A DNA stretch of 64,000 nucleotides from Diphasiastrum complanatum (lineage: Eukaryota; Streptophyta; Lycopodiopsida; Lycopodiales; Lycopodiaceae): contig CM055105.1 in the NCBI GenBank assembly GCA_029204225.1, positions 13,188,721 through 13,252,720 on the forward strand. Reading direction: 5' to 3'. The position numbers were made by a program, and so were the translations under genes. Each line of letters starts with the position of its first letter. The stretch's first letter is position 1. Below, piece after piece: positions 1 to 11,011 of this stretch. Under the pieces are notes generated by a model that saw only the letters and a program-made list of their open reading frames with translations, did not search any database and was not told the DNA's origin.

Positions 1-697
1 CGGAACAGCGGAAATTGATCTTGAAGGCTAGACTTTATCAGTTGATTGCCGGCCAATTATACTGAAGAGGACCAGACGGAATTCTTCGACGGTGTATTCT
101 TCCTTATGAGGCCACCCAGATCATTTCGCTTTCACATGAAGGCATGGGTGGGGGCCATTTTGCATCCGACATTACAGTTCGCAAGATCCTGCAATCAGGA
201 TGTTGGTGGCCAACGATTCATAAGGATACGGAGGAATACTTAAAAAAGTGCGATGTGTGCCAAAGGGCGAGAAGGCCAACGAGATTGAATTATGACCTAC
301 TGCACCGATCTTAGCCCAAGCACCATTCGAAAAGTGGGGATACATCGGTCCAATTCACCCTGCAGCAAGAAGTTCCCAGGCTCGATTCATAGTCGTAGCC
401 ATAGACACCTCACCAAATGGGTCGAAGCCAAGGCAGTAATAGTAGCTGATGCTAGGACCACTACCAAGTTCCTTTATGAAAATATCATTGTACGCTTCGG
501 ATGCCCGGTAGAGCTAGTCAGCAATCGCGGAAGCCATTTCATCAATGAGACCATCAAGGTCCTGTTGGAGGAATTTTTCATGATCCACGGAACCAGTACG
601 CCTCGTGGTAATGGGCAAGCAGAATCATCCAATAAGATATTGTGTAGCATGCTCACAAAAATAGCTGAAGCTAGCATATCAGATTGGGAACATAAGT
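1..697 (+). pseudogene. Ty3/gypsy integrase fragment (zinc-binding domain and core), gypsy-1
   Basis: Integrase piece of a Ty3/gypsy element, the enzyme that inserts element cDNA into the host chromosome. An H2C2 zinc-binding domain can be read at about 130-266: an HEGxGGGHF-like stretch, then CDVCQRARRPTR. The catalytic core follows at about 380-697. Several frame changes separate the parts, so no single reading frame covers them. The core keeps the glutamate context (NGQAESSNK), but the second catalytic aspartate is Asn (VSNRGSHF where SDRG is usual). The reading stops making sense at about 700, where the sequence continues as reverse transcriptase on the opposite strand. The piece starts before the window. 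It is dead coding sequence, probably from the same family as the minus-strand element next to it. Confidence 0.85.
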
Positions 698-1075
698 TGC
701 AGATAATCTTTGAATGCCGCCTGCATGACTCGCTGGAAGGTGCTTGGGGCATTGCAAAGTCCGAATGGCATTACTTTATAGGCATAGGTTCCCCATTCCA
801 TGGCAATGCTGTCTTGTGCTGGTCCTGGGGGGCTATCTTCACCTGGTTGTAGCCGCTGAAGCCGTCTAGAAAATTGTAGGCCTCGGCGCCGGCTACTCTG
901 TCGAGGACACTTTCCGTAATTGGTAAAGGAAAATGATCTTTTTGGGTGACTGTATTTAGCACCTTCAGATTCACACAAATCCGTATTTTGCTGTTCTTCT
1001 TGGGTACTATAACTATCGATGATACCCATTCCATGTGTTCGATTTCATAGATGAAATCTGCATCCATCAGCTTCT
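698..1075 (-). pseudogene. Ty3/gypsy reverse transcriptase palm fragment, gypsy-1
   Basis: First half of a reverse transcriptase domain on the minus strand. Recognisable stretches in order are IVPKKNSKIRICVNLKVLN, FSGYNQVKIAPQDQHKT and VMPFGLCNAPSTFQRVMQ. A frameshift falls between HKTA and the WGTYAYK stretch. The sequence ends right after KDYLQ, just before the YxDD catalytic box would appear, and is joined there to plus-strand integrase. Without the YxDD box this cannot be an active polymerase. A stop codon also separates it from the upstream part of the polyprotein. Confidence 0.9.
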
Positions 1076-1883
1076 ACAACTCCTGCTTGATCAGCTCTAT
1101 ATAATTCGGGTTGCAGCAGTAATAAGGGCTTACCTTGGGGACTGCTCTATCCACCAAGGGTATGGCGTGTTGGACTACTGTTGGTGGAATGCCCTTCAGA
1201 TCACTATAACTCCAAGCAAAACATTCTTTATATTCCACCAATAGCGATCGTAGTCTCTTGAACTGTGTGGGTGTTAACTGCCCTCCCACATGCACTATCT
1301 TTTCTTCTTCACCTGGCTCGGCAAGATTCATTGGTTGTGTTCTCTCAGGTCCCTCCAAGACTTGTTCCGCTGGTTCCTGACTTTGATCAGGTTCTCTCTG
1401 GGCTTGCGACATCATGATTACCACGTCATCCAAGGTGTAATTCTTGAAAGTCTCAGGCATCTCGTGAACTGGCACTCGTCGAGATTCCTCTTTCACCATA
1501 TTGATCTTAGCCCGTCTAGTCATTTTTTGATTTTCTGTCACCTGTGTAGAAGATGACGCTGTATCTGAGTCTATCTTGATTGAATTCAAGAAATCCAGCA
1601 CTTTTTTTTTATTCTTTTTTGTCATTTTAGTGGATTCATCCTTGTTGTCTTTCACCGGGACTACCGTGACATTCGCCTCATGGTTGCGAATATCAACATC
1701 CACTGTAGCTATCGCCTCTTCGGGTAGATCACTCCATCGGATCACCCGGTTGTACCGTTGCTTCAACTGATTTTTCTTATTCGTAGGTGCCTTGGGTGGA
1801 TCGATCCTTGAGACTTTCACCATAGCAGACTTTTGTGGTGGTTGAGCTGGTACTTTCTTGGTTCCGTAATGATCTGGGTCCAT
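1074..1883 (-). pseudogene. gypsy-1 pol: linker region between protease and reverse transcriptase
   Basis: Open frame of 269 codons between the protease and RT parts of the gypsy-1 polyprotein. Its last quarter is the usual lead-in to RT in non-chromovirus plant gypsy elements (RSLLVEYKECFAWSYSDLKG, then HAIPLV). The first part is Lys-, Glu- and Gln-rich and low in complexity, as expected for an unstructured linker. It is not an independent gene. The frame is interrupted on both sides by stops, so it survives only as a segment of a decayed polyprotein. Confidence 0.75.
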
Positions 1884-1895
1884 GTAATGTAGGAC

Positions 1896-2884
1896 CTATT
1901 CATCAGTCAGTTCAATCTCCTTATTATAAGGTAGAGCATGTTGCCAAGGGACTAGATCATCGTCCACTGGGTTCTCAATAGGCTCTGCTGACAGCCATGC
2001 TACGTTTATTATATTCATCCCAAATGTGATTGGTGTGTCCATGGTATAACATTTGGGTGAAGATGTACTAGGTTCTGCATCTGATTCATATTGACATGCT
2101 TGACAGTCAATAGTTGCTAATGCATATGTCCATATCATGACATCCATCTCTGAATCATAGTGACCTCCCTTGGCTGGCCTTGGGCGATCAATCGTGTGAT
2201 CTGTCATGGATGATCCGTCATCAGCTTTGGGTGCAATAGGTTTCACCGCCCATGTGGTTGGATCAACCTTTACAGCCTGTTCTCTGTTCTCAAAGGTGAG
2301 TTTTCCCGTATCCCAGTTGTGTACTACTTGCGCAGTCCTCAACCATGGTCTTCCCAGTAAAACACGGTATGCAAATGGAGATTCAGGTATATCCATGACT
2401 ACAAAAGTAATCACAAACTGCATGCCTGCTATCTTTATAGGGATATTGACAACTACACCTTTTGGTTTCACATAGGATTGATCTGGCAACTTGATGGCAA
2501 ATCTTGTTGGCTTCAACCCTTCCATTTTTCATATAAAGTAGTGGAGATCAAATTGACACCCGATCCTCCATCTACCACTGCTGTCTCATCCTCGTATCTC
2601 TTGTGTTTGATGGACAAAGTGATGTTGTGTTCCTCACTTTCCCATGTCGCTCCGATGTGGAGGACGTTACTTATTTCTTCATATCCCGTACAATATATGG
2701 GCTCAAGCACTACTGGCTCCTCATCCACTTTGGCCCATTTAGCCAGAAGGCTTTTCACTTGTGGTGCAATCCGTAGTAGTTCTCCAAGTGGTAAACTAAC
2801 ATGGCTTGACAATAAAAGTGTGAGTCTTTCAGTGCGTGGTTTCTCGGGCTCCACCATGTGAAAATGTGGTTCATGTTGGTGCAA
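1896..2884 (-). pseudogene. gypsy-1 retropepsin-type aspartic protease region
   Basis: Protease segment of the gypsy-1 polyprotein, which would cut Gag and Pol into mature parts. The active-site signature is AVVDGGSGVNLIS, with Asp-Gly-Gly-Ser-Gly at about 2558-2572. The substitution of the common DTG/DSG by DGG is frequent in Athila/Tat-like plant elements. The second half has the typical closing motif of a retropepsin fold (YRVLLGRPWLR). One frame change lies near 2513-2525. The region is AT-poor compared with the leader of the same element. Confidence 0.8.
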
Positions 2885-3167
2885 CCGATCATTTTGATCA
2901 GTGTGCAGTGGTGAGCCTGCTTGCGGTTCCTGTTCATAACCAACTGGAGGTTCCGTGGGATTAACTCTTTCTTGCTCTTTTTCCTCCGCTTGTGCTTTCT
3001 GTACCCAGTGTCTTATTTTCTGGTACTACCTTCTTTCTTCCCTCACATTCAGATATGGCGCTGAAGTTGAGGGTTGGTTGTCAGTGACCGATGGTGGTGG
3101 TGAGGGAGCCACTTCCTTCCTCTTCTGCACTCGCATAACAACTAACATAGGAGCGTGGAGTTGGTGT

Positions 3168-4679
3168 CTACCTGATGGCATCCCTACTAGAACTGCGGTT
3201 GTTGTATTGCAATGAAGTTAAGAGGTGCACTGGTTCCAGGTTTAAATGGACAATTCTTGTAACAATTCCCATAACCGCATTCTCGACAAGAGGATGTATA
3301 TTGTCCCTTGTAGGGACATTCTGCAAATCTGTGTCCTTCGTCGCATCCGTAGCAGCCATAATTTCTTCCGTCTTGACGCTGAGTTTGAGCTGCATAGGCC
3401 GCAACATATTCATTTATGGCATAATCCATAAATGGTTGATCTGGTCTGTACCATTGCTGCTACTCAAGTTGAGGTGGCATTTGCATCTCTGGTTCCGTTG
3501 CTGTCAGGTTTACATGGGCCACTTGTTGATGGGCTGGCCCTGGTGGAGCAGGTAAGGCCATACGTTGTGGTTGATTTGGTGTGTCGTACCTTGGTGCCAC
3601 GTTGGGTGCCCCTTGATGGTAGGGATAAAAAGTCTGATAAGGACTTCTCTTCTGTTGAACAATCCGGGGGTTGAACGGGCAAAATGTCGTATCGTGCGAT
3701 GTTGCATTGCATAGATGGCAGAATCTATGTGTCAATCTCAGATTTTGCATTAGGGACTGGACACTCATTCGTTGTATGGGTTTGCGTGCACACTGAACAC
3801 CATACATTTTCCCGTCTTGGATACTGTAGCTGGTTTGGTTCCGATTGATGTGGCATTACTGCTACAGCTTCTTGTAAGGCCTTCAGTTTCTGGTCAAACT
3901 GCGCCGTAAGTTGCTCCATCTGTTGTTTGTGTAATTTCGTCATTTGCTCCAATAGCAGTTCCGTGGATAGAGCAAATGCGGTTGATGATGATGATGCAAT
4001 CGAAGGAGTAGGGGTGTGGGTGGATGGATATTCGTCGTCAGATCCCTCATCCTCTTCCCTGATGGCATCTTCAATAGCTTCTTGCAGAGTAGCGTACTGC
4101 TCCCGTCATTTCAGTTCTCTTCTGATGCTTCGTGGTAGTCCGGCTAGGAACCACATGATCGAGAGTTAGGGCTGCACTACACTCGGATCGTAGGTGTTTG
4201 ACCCGTTCAATATAGTCCCTGACCCTTTCTCGTTTTCCCATCCTGACCTTGCTCATCAAGATAAACGGGTCTTCTAGGGACTTTCTTGGTTTAAAGCATG
4301 TAATGAGAGCTGGTTTAATCGCTTCCCACGTGGACTTTTCTTCCTTTGACAGGTTAAAAAACCAATCCTAAGCCACTACCAATAAGGACATGGGGAACAA
4401 CATCATCTTCTCCGCAGGTGTCCGTTCGCCGTAGATTTCACAAGCTTGCTCGTAGATCTGGAGGAATCAGATGGGATCTGATGATCCGTCGTATTTTGGT
4501 ATTTCCATCCGAGGTGCTCTCCATACTGCTTGCAAGGGAGCGACAGGTATGGGTTGGCCCATTGGATCCATTGGTGCTAGTTCCGATTCTGCCTCTTGTT
4601 GCATGGCTGCTAATCTGGGAAGGTGTGGTGCTTGATTTGCTATCCTTTGTGCTATTGATCGTCCCGATCTTAGATTCAT
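3168..4679 (-). pseudogene. gypsy-1 Gag with coiled coil and four zinc-knuckle-like motifs
   Basis: Decayed gag gene, the capsid and nucleocapsid protein that packages element RNA. The likely start is at 4679 (MNLRSGRSIAQ), followed by IPKYDGSSDP. The capsid part carries RVRDYIERVKHLRSEC at about 4150-4230. A Gln/Lys-rich coiled coil (MEQMTKLHKQQMEQL) precedes the knuckles. Four small Cys/His motifs follow: CxxCx3Hx4C at 3761-3799, CxxCx4Hx4C at 3679-3720, CxxCx3Hx4C at 3316-3354 and a four-cysteine variant at 3250-3288. Plant gypsy Gags usually have one or two. At least four frame changes break the gene. Confidence 0.75.
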
Positions 4680-5985
4680 CCGATGGTGGGTTCCAAAGTG
4701 ATTGTATCTTGCTTATACAATAGGATGCAGTCTGGATCTCAAGGATCTGATCGATCTGATCGGCCGGAAGTGAATTTTAGGCCTTTTACGATGGTTTTTT
4801 CTTGATAACTTTTTACTCCTTGCACTGATTGACCTGAGATTTTGACAGTAGCTGGATCTGATGCAGATCTTTCCACTGATCTGGTCTGCAAGGATTCTCT
4901 TGTGTGAGGGTTGGTTGTGCAAGGGTTTTTTAGCTATTTTTACAGATAAAAAATTTGACATCTCTCTAAACTTTGGAAAGTGACTCTCGCAAGGCTCACA
5001 GTAGATGGATATGGGTCATATCTCACTTTAGAAATTCTCTGCGAGAGTTAATACTTGCAAGAAGTAAAAATTTCACTGTCTACGAGGGTCCAAAACCACT
5101 TTTCTGGCTTGATCTTCACCAAATCTCAAAACTAACTCTCGCAGGCTTCATCACTGATGGAAATGATCATTCTGAATCGATTGAGAGGGTCTGTGAGAGT
5201 TCTTACTGGAAGGATTTGCTGGATCTTCACTTGTTAGTGATTTTTTTAGCACTTAAAGCCAATTTCTGATCATTGGAATCAAAATAACTCTCGCAAGCTC
5301 TTCTGTGTCATGGTCTCACTGAGATGGAACTTCAGAATCCTTTGTGAGAGTTCTTCCCCACTAGAACTGAAAATTTTGGTGTCTTAGAGGGTTCACTTGT
5401 ACTTTCCCGTCTTTTTTTCACTGAGAACTCTTGCACAGGCACTAGGACATCAAACTAACTCTCGCAAGCTTCTCTGTGTCCTAGTCTCACTGAGATGGAA
5501 CTTCAGAGGGCTCTGCGAGAGTTCTTATGAAGATTTGAATTTTTTTGGATTTTTTTAAGGGTTTTTTGAATTTTTTATGATTTTTCTCTGATTTTTACAA
5601 TCTGCTTAGAACTAACTCTCGTAGGCTTCTATGCAGGTCTGGGACAGTACCCTGGAGCTGCTGCCAGTCATGCAATGGTTAATTCTCACTGGTTCTGGAG
5701 ATATAAAAATCTGATGAGATTTAAGACTCTTTTTTCCTCCAAAATACAGATTGGTGTGTTTTTTTTGGGTTTTTTTGGCTGGTTGGTTTGGGTTTCAAGC
5801 TCTTAGAGGTTGTTCAGGGCCTCCTCTATCCTCTCACACCTCCTCCGCTAGTTGTGAACAGTCCAAACACAAAAAATATATATATATAAAAAAAACTAAC
5901 TCTAAACTCCTAAAAATCTACCTAAAACTGCTCTAAAAAGCAAGAAAATAGCCAAAATGCAGCTAAACTAGTTAGTGGAAACCTA
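4680..5985 (-). other. gypsy-1 untranslated leader between primer-binding site and gag
   Basis: About 1.3 kb without a plausible gene, lying between the tRNA-Asp primer site and the gag start. Its main content is the tandem hairpin array listed separately at 4978-5650. The rest is T-rich on the plus strand, and the small open frames here have no domain. Confidence 0.6.
4978..5650. repeat. Tandem array of about 150-170 bp hairpin-bearing units in the gypsy-1 leader
   Basis: Five starts of an AACTCTCGCA-type sequence lie at about 4982, 5134, 5286, 5457 and 5614, spaced 152, 152, 171 and 157 bp. In the first four units the inverted form (TGCGAGAGTT or TGTGAGAGTT) follows about 55-60 bp later, so each unit could fold into a hairpin. 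Units 3 and 4 also carry the perfect small palindrome TCTCACTGAGA in the loop. The array is in the transcribed leader of the element. Confidence 0.8.
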
Positions 5986-6003
5986 TCCCCGGCAACGGCG
6001 CCA
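5986..6003 (-). promoter_or_regulatory. Primer-binding site matching the 3' end of plant tRNA-Asp
   Basis: The plus strand reads TCCCCGGCAACGGCGCCA, which is the 3' end of plant tRNA-Asp including CCA. On the minus strand this is an 18-nt primer-binding site for reverse transcription. It orients the element 5' to 3' toward lower coordinates, in agreement with gag, protease and RT. tRNA-Asp priming is common in Athila/Tat-like plant gypsy elements. Confidence 0.85.
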
Positions 6004-6802
6004 CTTTAGGGTCGAAGATCTTGCGTAGTATAGCCCTCCCGCCTATCAACAAGGGTTAGATCACTAAATAGGTACCTAACTATGCATAGATGCTAAATTT
6101 AGTTAGTTTCCTACTTCCTCCTTAACTCTATTCACCAAAAACACTACTCTCCCTTAACTCTACTCCTCTACACTAACATTCATCATGATTTGGGTGAAGG
6201 AAAGGGATAGAAAAGGAGAGGAAGAGAGAAGAGAAGAGAGAAAGAGATAGAGAGATGAAATGGAGGTTAGCTCAAATGCCAATGTCATTGCTTATGGAAA
6301 AACCTTAACTAGCATAACAAAAAAGCATGGGAAATGAAAATAACAAGCAATCATAACAATAGCATAAGCAAGATTGATTAGCAAATGAGGATGCTTGAGC
6401 TCTCAAAATGGTAGAGTCTACTCCTCTCTATTAAGCATGAAAATAGTGTACAAATGGTGCCTTTCTATAAAATGGGGAAGGCCCTTGCCCTTCAATCCTA
6501 TTGGCTAATATTCACATTGATCCTATCCATTCATCTTGGACCCAACTTGATCCAAGGGTCCACAAAAAGTACATTGGAAATCACAAGATTCATGTGAGTC
6601 CAAAATTGGACCCAACTCTAAAAAGTAAACTCTAAGTTTAGAATTGACTTTGGGCCTCAAGTTTTATTTTAATTACAAAGGGCCCAAGTCTATTATTTTA
6701 TTTACAACTTCACTTCCGTGCTCATTGGGCAATGGGCTTATACACGCAGGATGCCATGCCCTCGCAACACATTTTATTGGATGATTTTATTTATTTACAC
6801 TT
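6004..6802 (-). mobile_element. Probable 5' LTR region of gypsy-1 (edges uncertain)
   Basis: About 800 bp between the tRNA-Asp primer site and the next element's LTR. By position it should be the 5' LTR of gypsy-1. It has no gene. The bases next to the primer site do not end in the expected CA, and no second copy is in the window, so the LTR edges cannot be fixed. It includes a purine-rich stretch at about 6195-6260. Confidence 0.4.
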
Positions 6803-7450
6803 TGTTGGGAATACCCCCAACACAAGCGTGAAAATTTGAAATCTCACGCTCAGTGATAAAGCGACGTACCAAGAGAGAGACATGGTTAACCAATGTTTTA
6901 ACTCAAACCTCTCTTGTAATCTTTAGTCAATCAATCTTGTAATCTCACCTGACATAATATATGTGCTAGATCATCGTGAGAAAGACATAGAGAGAGATAT
7001 CAGTGCGTTCAATAGAATGCATCAATGCATAGTAGTGACGTGCAGACATACATAGTTCTAGCAGTAGCTAGTGCATCGTGAGAGATAACACCTCTCTTGC
7101 GCCGACGCACTGATATAGGAAATAGACAACGCTCAAAAGAATTATGGTTGTATATTTGACTTTGATAATATAGACAAGTTGCAGTACTTTGCTCTATCAT
7201 GTACAATCTCGGAATGTTTGAAATGGTTGCTTTCTAGTAGTAGATATATTTTTGCTGTCACTAGACATTATCTATTGTTCATAAATCAACATCAGATTAG
7301 TAGTAGCTATCTCTAGTTCGGAGGATGTCTGATCGCGGAATGAAGTAGTAGCTTCAACTGGACAGATTGGCTCCATTTGAGCTTTGCATCAGTGAATCGT
7401 GATTGCTCGACTTCTCCTACATAAAGAATATTTGATTATCGGATTCAACA
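6803..7450 (+). mobile_element. 5' LTR of a plus-strand element (648 bp), body not recognised
   Basis: Starts TGTTGGGAATACC and ends TTCAACA, giving TGTTG/CAACA inverted ends, and is followed four bases later by a tRNA-iMet-type primer site. The start resembles copia-type LTRs. No matching 3' LTR and no gag or pol is recognisable downstream, so this is either an isolated 5' end or a non-coding element. Confidence 0.7.
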
Positions 7451-7454
7451 TCAG

Positions 7455-7466
7455 TGGTATTAGAGC
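7455..7466 (+). promoter_or_regulatory. tRNA-iMet-type primer-binding site
   Basis: TGGTATTAGAGC differs by one base from the standard plant tRNA-iMet site TGGTATCAGAGC and lies four bases after the LTR end at 7450. Confidence 0.75.
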
Positions 7467-10400
7467 GAGATAGGATTTAACATATAGCTCCGAGCGCGAG
7501 TAATAGACGAGTAATAATCTTGATCACTCGCATGTATTTATAGGCATGGAGTGTTAATCGCCTGATGTTATATTGGGAAGTTGGTCCTATCAATGCCAAA
7601 TTATCAATAATTATACTGTGCACAGTCCGTTTTTTGATTTGTTGCCAAATTTGAGAGATTTTCTAATCAAAAACTCTCGTCCTTTACTAAAAATGGCAAT
7701 TTTATAAAAAATCTAGCCTAACTTCTAACTAGGCTAGAATTTTTCCAAACAAAGTTGACCATGCATGCAATTGCAACAAATGACGATATTAGCAGGGGCA
7801 GGAGATGCCAAAAATAATATTAATGTTCTTTTTGGGCCATTCAGGCCGTTTCAAAGATATTTTACAAGGGCATGGTAGGGATTTATACGCAGGTAAGGCG
7901 TATATACACAAGGCGAGATTTTTGGTATAGGGACTAACTTGCTTAACTTGAGCTAATCTGATTTCTATCTGGTGTACTACCTGGTTGATCTATTCTAAAA
8001 CTAAGGCTAGGCTATGCTTTAGGGTCTTGAATCTAATCTGATTGAATTTACCTATCTATTTTGATCTAACCATGGTCTAAGCCTAACCTATCTAAGACTT
8101 ATGGACCTACGACTATTTAATCTAGGTCTTCGAATCTAATATGTTTTAACGATCTATTCCTAAGAAAGTAATCTGATACTAGATAAACTACTCTATGGAT
8201 CTCGGTCAACTATCCTAGGACTACCTCTAAGTGTATCCTAATTGATCTAATCAGTCTAGCTACTCTAAGATCAATCTAACTGATTGCCTAGATTTAAAAT
8301 GCCTAATGTAGGTCAATCTATCTGCCGGGGTCTAGGTCAAGTAATTGAACAATATTGATATACTTTAAATTTACTCTATCTAACTTAATCCTGGCTAATC
8401 TATCCGAATTAATCCTATTTATTCTACGGCTAGTCTATCAAACTGCTAATATTAATGAAGTTGATCTAATCTACTCTAGTAATCCTATCCTAGCGATCAT
8501 CTACTCTAGATCTAACTAGGTCACCTAGGATCCGACTTCTAATAACCTAGTTCTAAACTACCTGTAAAGACCCTAAAGGATAATCCCTAAGATGAGGATA
8601 GAAGAACACAATAAGAGAGACTATGGATCCAAACCACCCAACCAATCCTAGATCAAACCTGGATCTAGCCCCCAAGCCATGCCATGTGAAAGCTAGAGGA
8701 GAAGAGAGAAACTGGTACCTAGATCCAATATGTTGATGGGAAAATCCCCACCTCATTATATAGAGAGTAGACCCCTATGCATGAAACCATGTGATCCTAG
8801 TACCCAAGCTAAGATTAGGTTGATCCAATACAGAACTCTCAGACTTAGATTCTGATCAAACTTACTTCTATTCCAGCCAACATGGAACTAGTAACCTCTG
8901 ACCTTTCACTGTACCACTTATAGATAATGATTCAAATATCAAACATGTTCTAGTTCCAGATTGTCCACACAATTAGAAAATTTTCTTTTTTGAAAATTTT
9001 CAATTAGGTATCTTACTCTAAATCTATCCGAAGTTACTTTCAGACCAAATCTCATTTCTATACCACAATTGGTTCTCTTCCAAAACTATGCAACCTATAG
9101 ATTTCCAAATAGAATTTTATCCCACCACTTCTCCCCTCCTTTTTAAAAAATTATAAATTTCAATAAAAGTTAACTAGAAAGATGATATATGAAAATATCT
9201 AAATCTAAGAAAAGTTAGTAATAAGTGCTTCCACTAAAGGATTCACTCTATTACAAACATGACTTTTCTTTTTCAACCTGAGTGATAGAAACTAACATTC
9301 CATCAAAATCCATTTATGCAAAAAAGAGATATTCTAGGTTTAATAAATTGAACCACTTAAACCTTATAGTTTATCCGAATTCCAAGTTCATTCACACAAG
9401 TAGTAATTTATATGATATAACAGTCTATCAGAAGAATAACTTCATGCTAAAAGGATCATATAAACCAGTTTGATGTATAATATTCGAGAAATTACTAAGA
9501 AGTAAAGGATTAGAAATAGATTTGAGGGCGTCTGATTTTGTAAATAATGAGATACCACATTGGGATCTAGATTAAACCTCAAAACTTTTCAAAATACCCC
9601 ACAATTGATCAAACGGTTTTATTTTTCCCATATCGCGACTAGGTAGTAAAACACACCATTGATCATCAGATCTTTATAGTGCTAGAATTCCCTTTCCAAA
9701 ATTACTGATGTCCCATACCATCAGCTTTCCCTTCCAAAAAACCCTTAACTGCCTTATCTGATATTCTAGAGATCCATTGATCATCTAGCTGTCCTATAAT
9801 CACTATAGGATATTATCTCTTGCTCCCAAACACTAGAGAATCCATTTATTTGGATGACTGGCATGCCCATCAGATGGATACCACGAATCCACACCCGATT
9901 CTATGATTTAAACAAAAGAATTAACATGGTTTTGCATTACATTCTGATCCTTTCTGGTTAATGATAAGCTTCAATTTTAATGACCAAAATCATCAAAACC
10001 ACAATAACCAACTGATCGGTGTTCCACCTGTTGGAAAAGGAAAAAAAACCCAAAAACATGATTTAACTCCATTTACGGGGAGTAATAATACTCCAGAGTT
10101 TAAATAGCATCGTACCAAGGAATCAAATCCCCTAGATGGGTACATGTCTAAGAAGTGTACCACTCCCTTCATTTCGTCAAGATCGGCTTCGAAAAAATTC
10201 TCACCGGAGACCGATTAATACTGCTTGACCACAAATACAATGGTACTCAAGTTCCACAAAAATCTGGGCTTACCTTACTGAAAGCCAAATTTCAAGTTGA
10301 TAAGAGCGTATAACATGCATATTGTCCATGGAGAAAGAAAATCCAAATTTCTTCTAACCATAATTGGGAAACAATATACAAGACCAAGGTTACACTTTGA

Positions 10401-11011
10401 CAAACGAGCACCAAGAAACCTAAGCTCCTCCAACAGGGCGCTTATAACTTAAAATTTCTGAGTTATTAACCTTTTAAGTTACAAACGTCAAGCCCAAAAT
10501 GATCCTTGGATAATTGTCTTGCAACAAGCCATGCAATTACAGAATTGCAGATTGTCATCAAGCTCCAACTCAACCTTACATCCATAAAAAAACCATGCTC
10601 CTAAAAGGGCTTCTCATGACCCATTGCAAAGTCTAAGAATAGGGTTTTCTCGAAAAAAAAAATCCCAAGCAGATGGGACAATTGCCTCCCTCCTCTGACA
10701 TTTGATCCAAATAAGCCGATGGCCTCAGAGAATATCCAAGATCAGTTGCTGGTTGCTCATTTCAATTTTCATACAGCAATGATGGGAGGCTCTTGGGAAT
10801 CTCGCTTCACATCTTGGACGACCTCAAAGTGGATTGCAGAAGCCCATCGTTGTTTTCTGTCCCATAATTTGGATTTTAATACTGCCCGCCTCAACTTTAT
10901 GGAGAAGGTGCAGTACCATTTAATAAAGATTCGGTGCGAAGCTAATAAAAGTCCCCAATAACTGCATCTCGCAGGTGTCGTGGGACTGTCACCAATTTTG
11001 GTGGGGGATAC
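7467..11011. other. 3.5 kb without recognisable genes, downstream of the lone LTR
   Basis: AT-rich sequence with only short open frames that match no family I know. It holds the CTAA/TCTA-rich tract at 7930-8570 (listed separately). An 80-codon plus-strand frame at 10719-10961 has no domain. The stretch could be the interior of a non-autonomous LTR element, but no second copy is in the window to test this. Confidence 0.5.
7930..8570. repeat. Degenerate CTAATC/TCTA-rich tract
   Basis: About 640 bp dominated by short variants of CTAATCT, TCTATC, CCTAA and CTAGG on the plus strand, with no fixed period. It looks like a low-complexity or decayed simple tract and has no coding content. Confidence 0.5.

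Noticed and set aside
10719-10961. 80-codon plus-strand ORF
   Set aside because: No domain and no supporting context other than a possible LTR start downstream; kept only as a note in the gene-free stretch.
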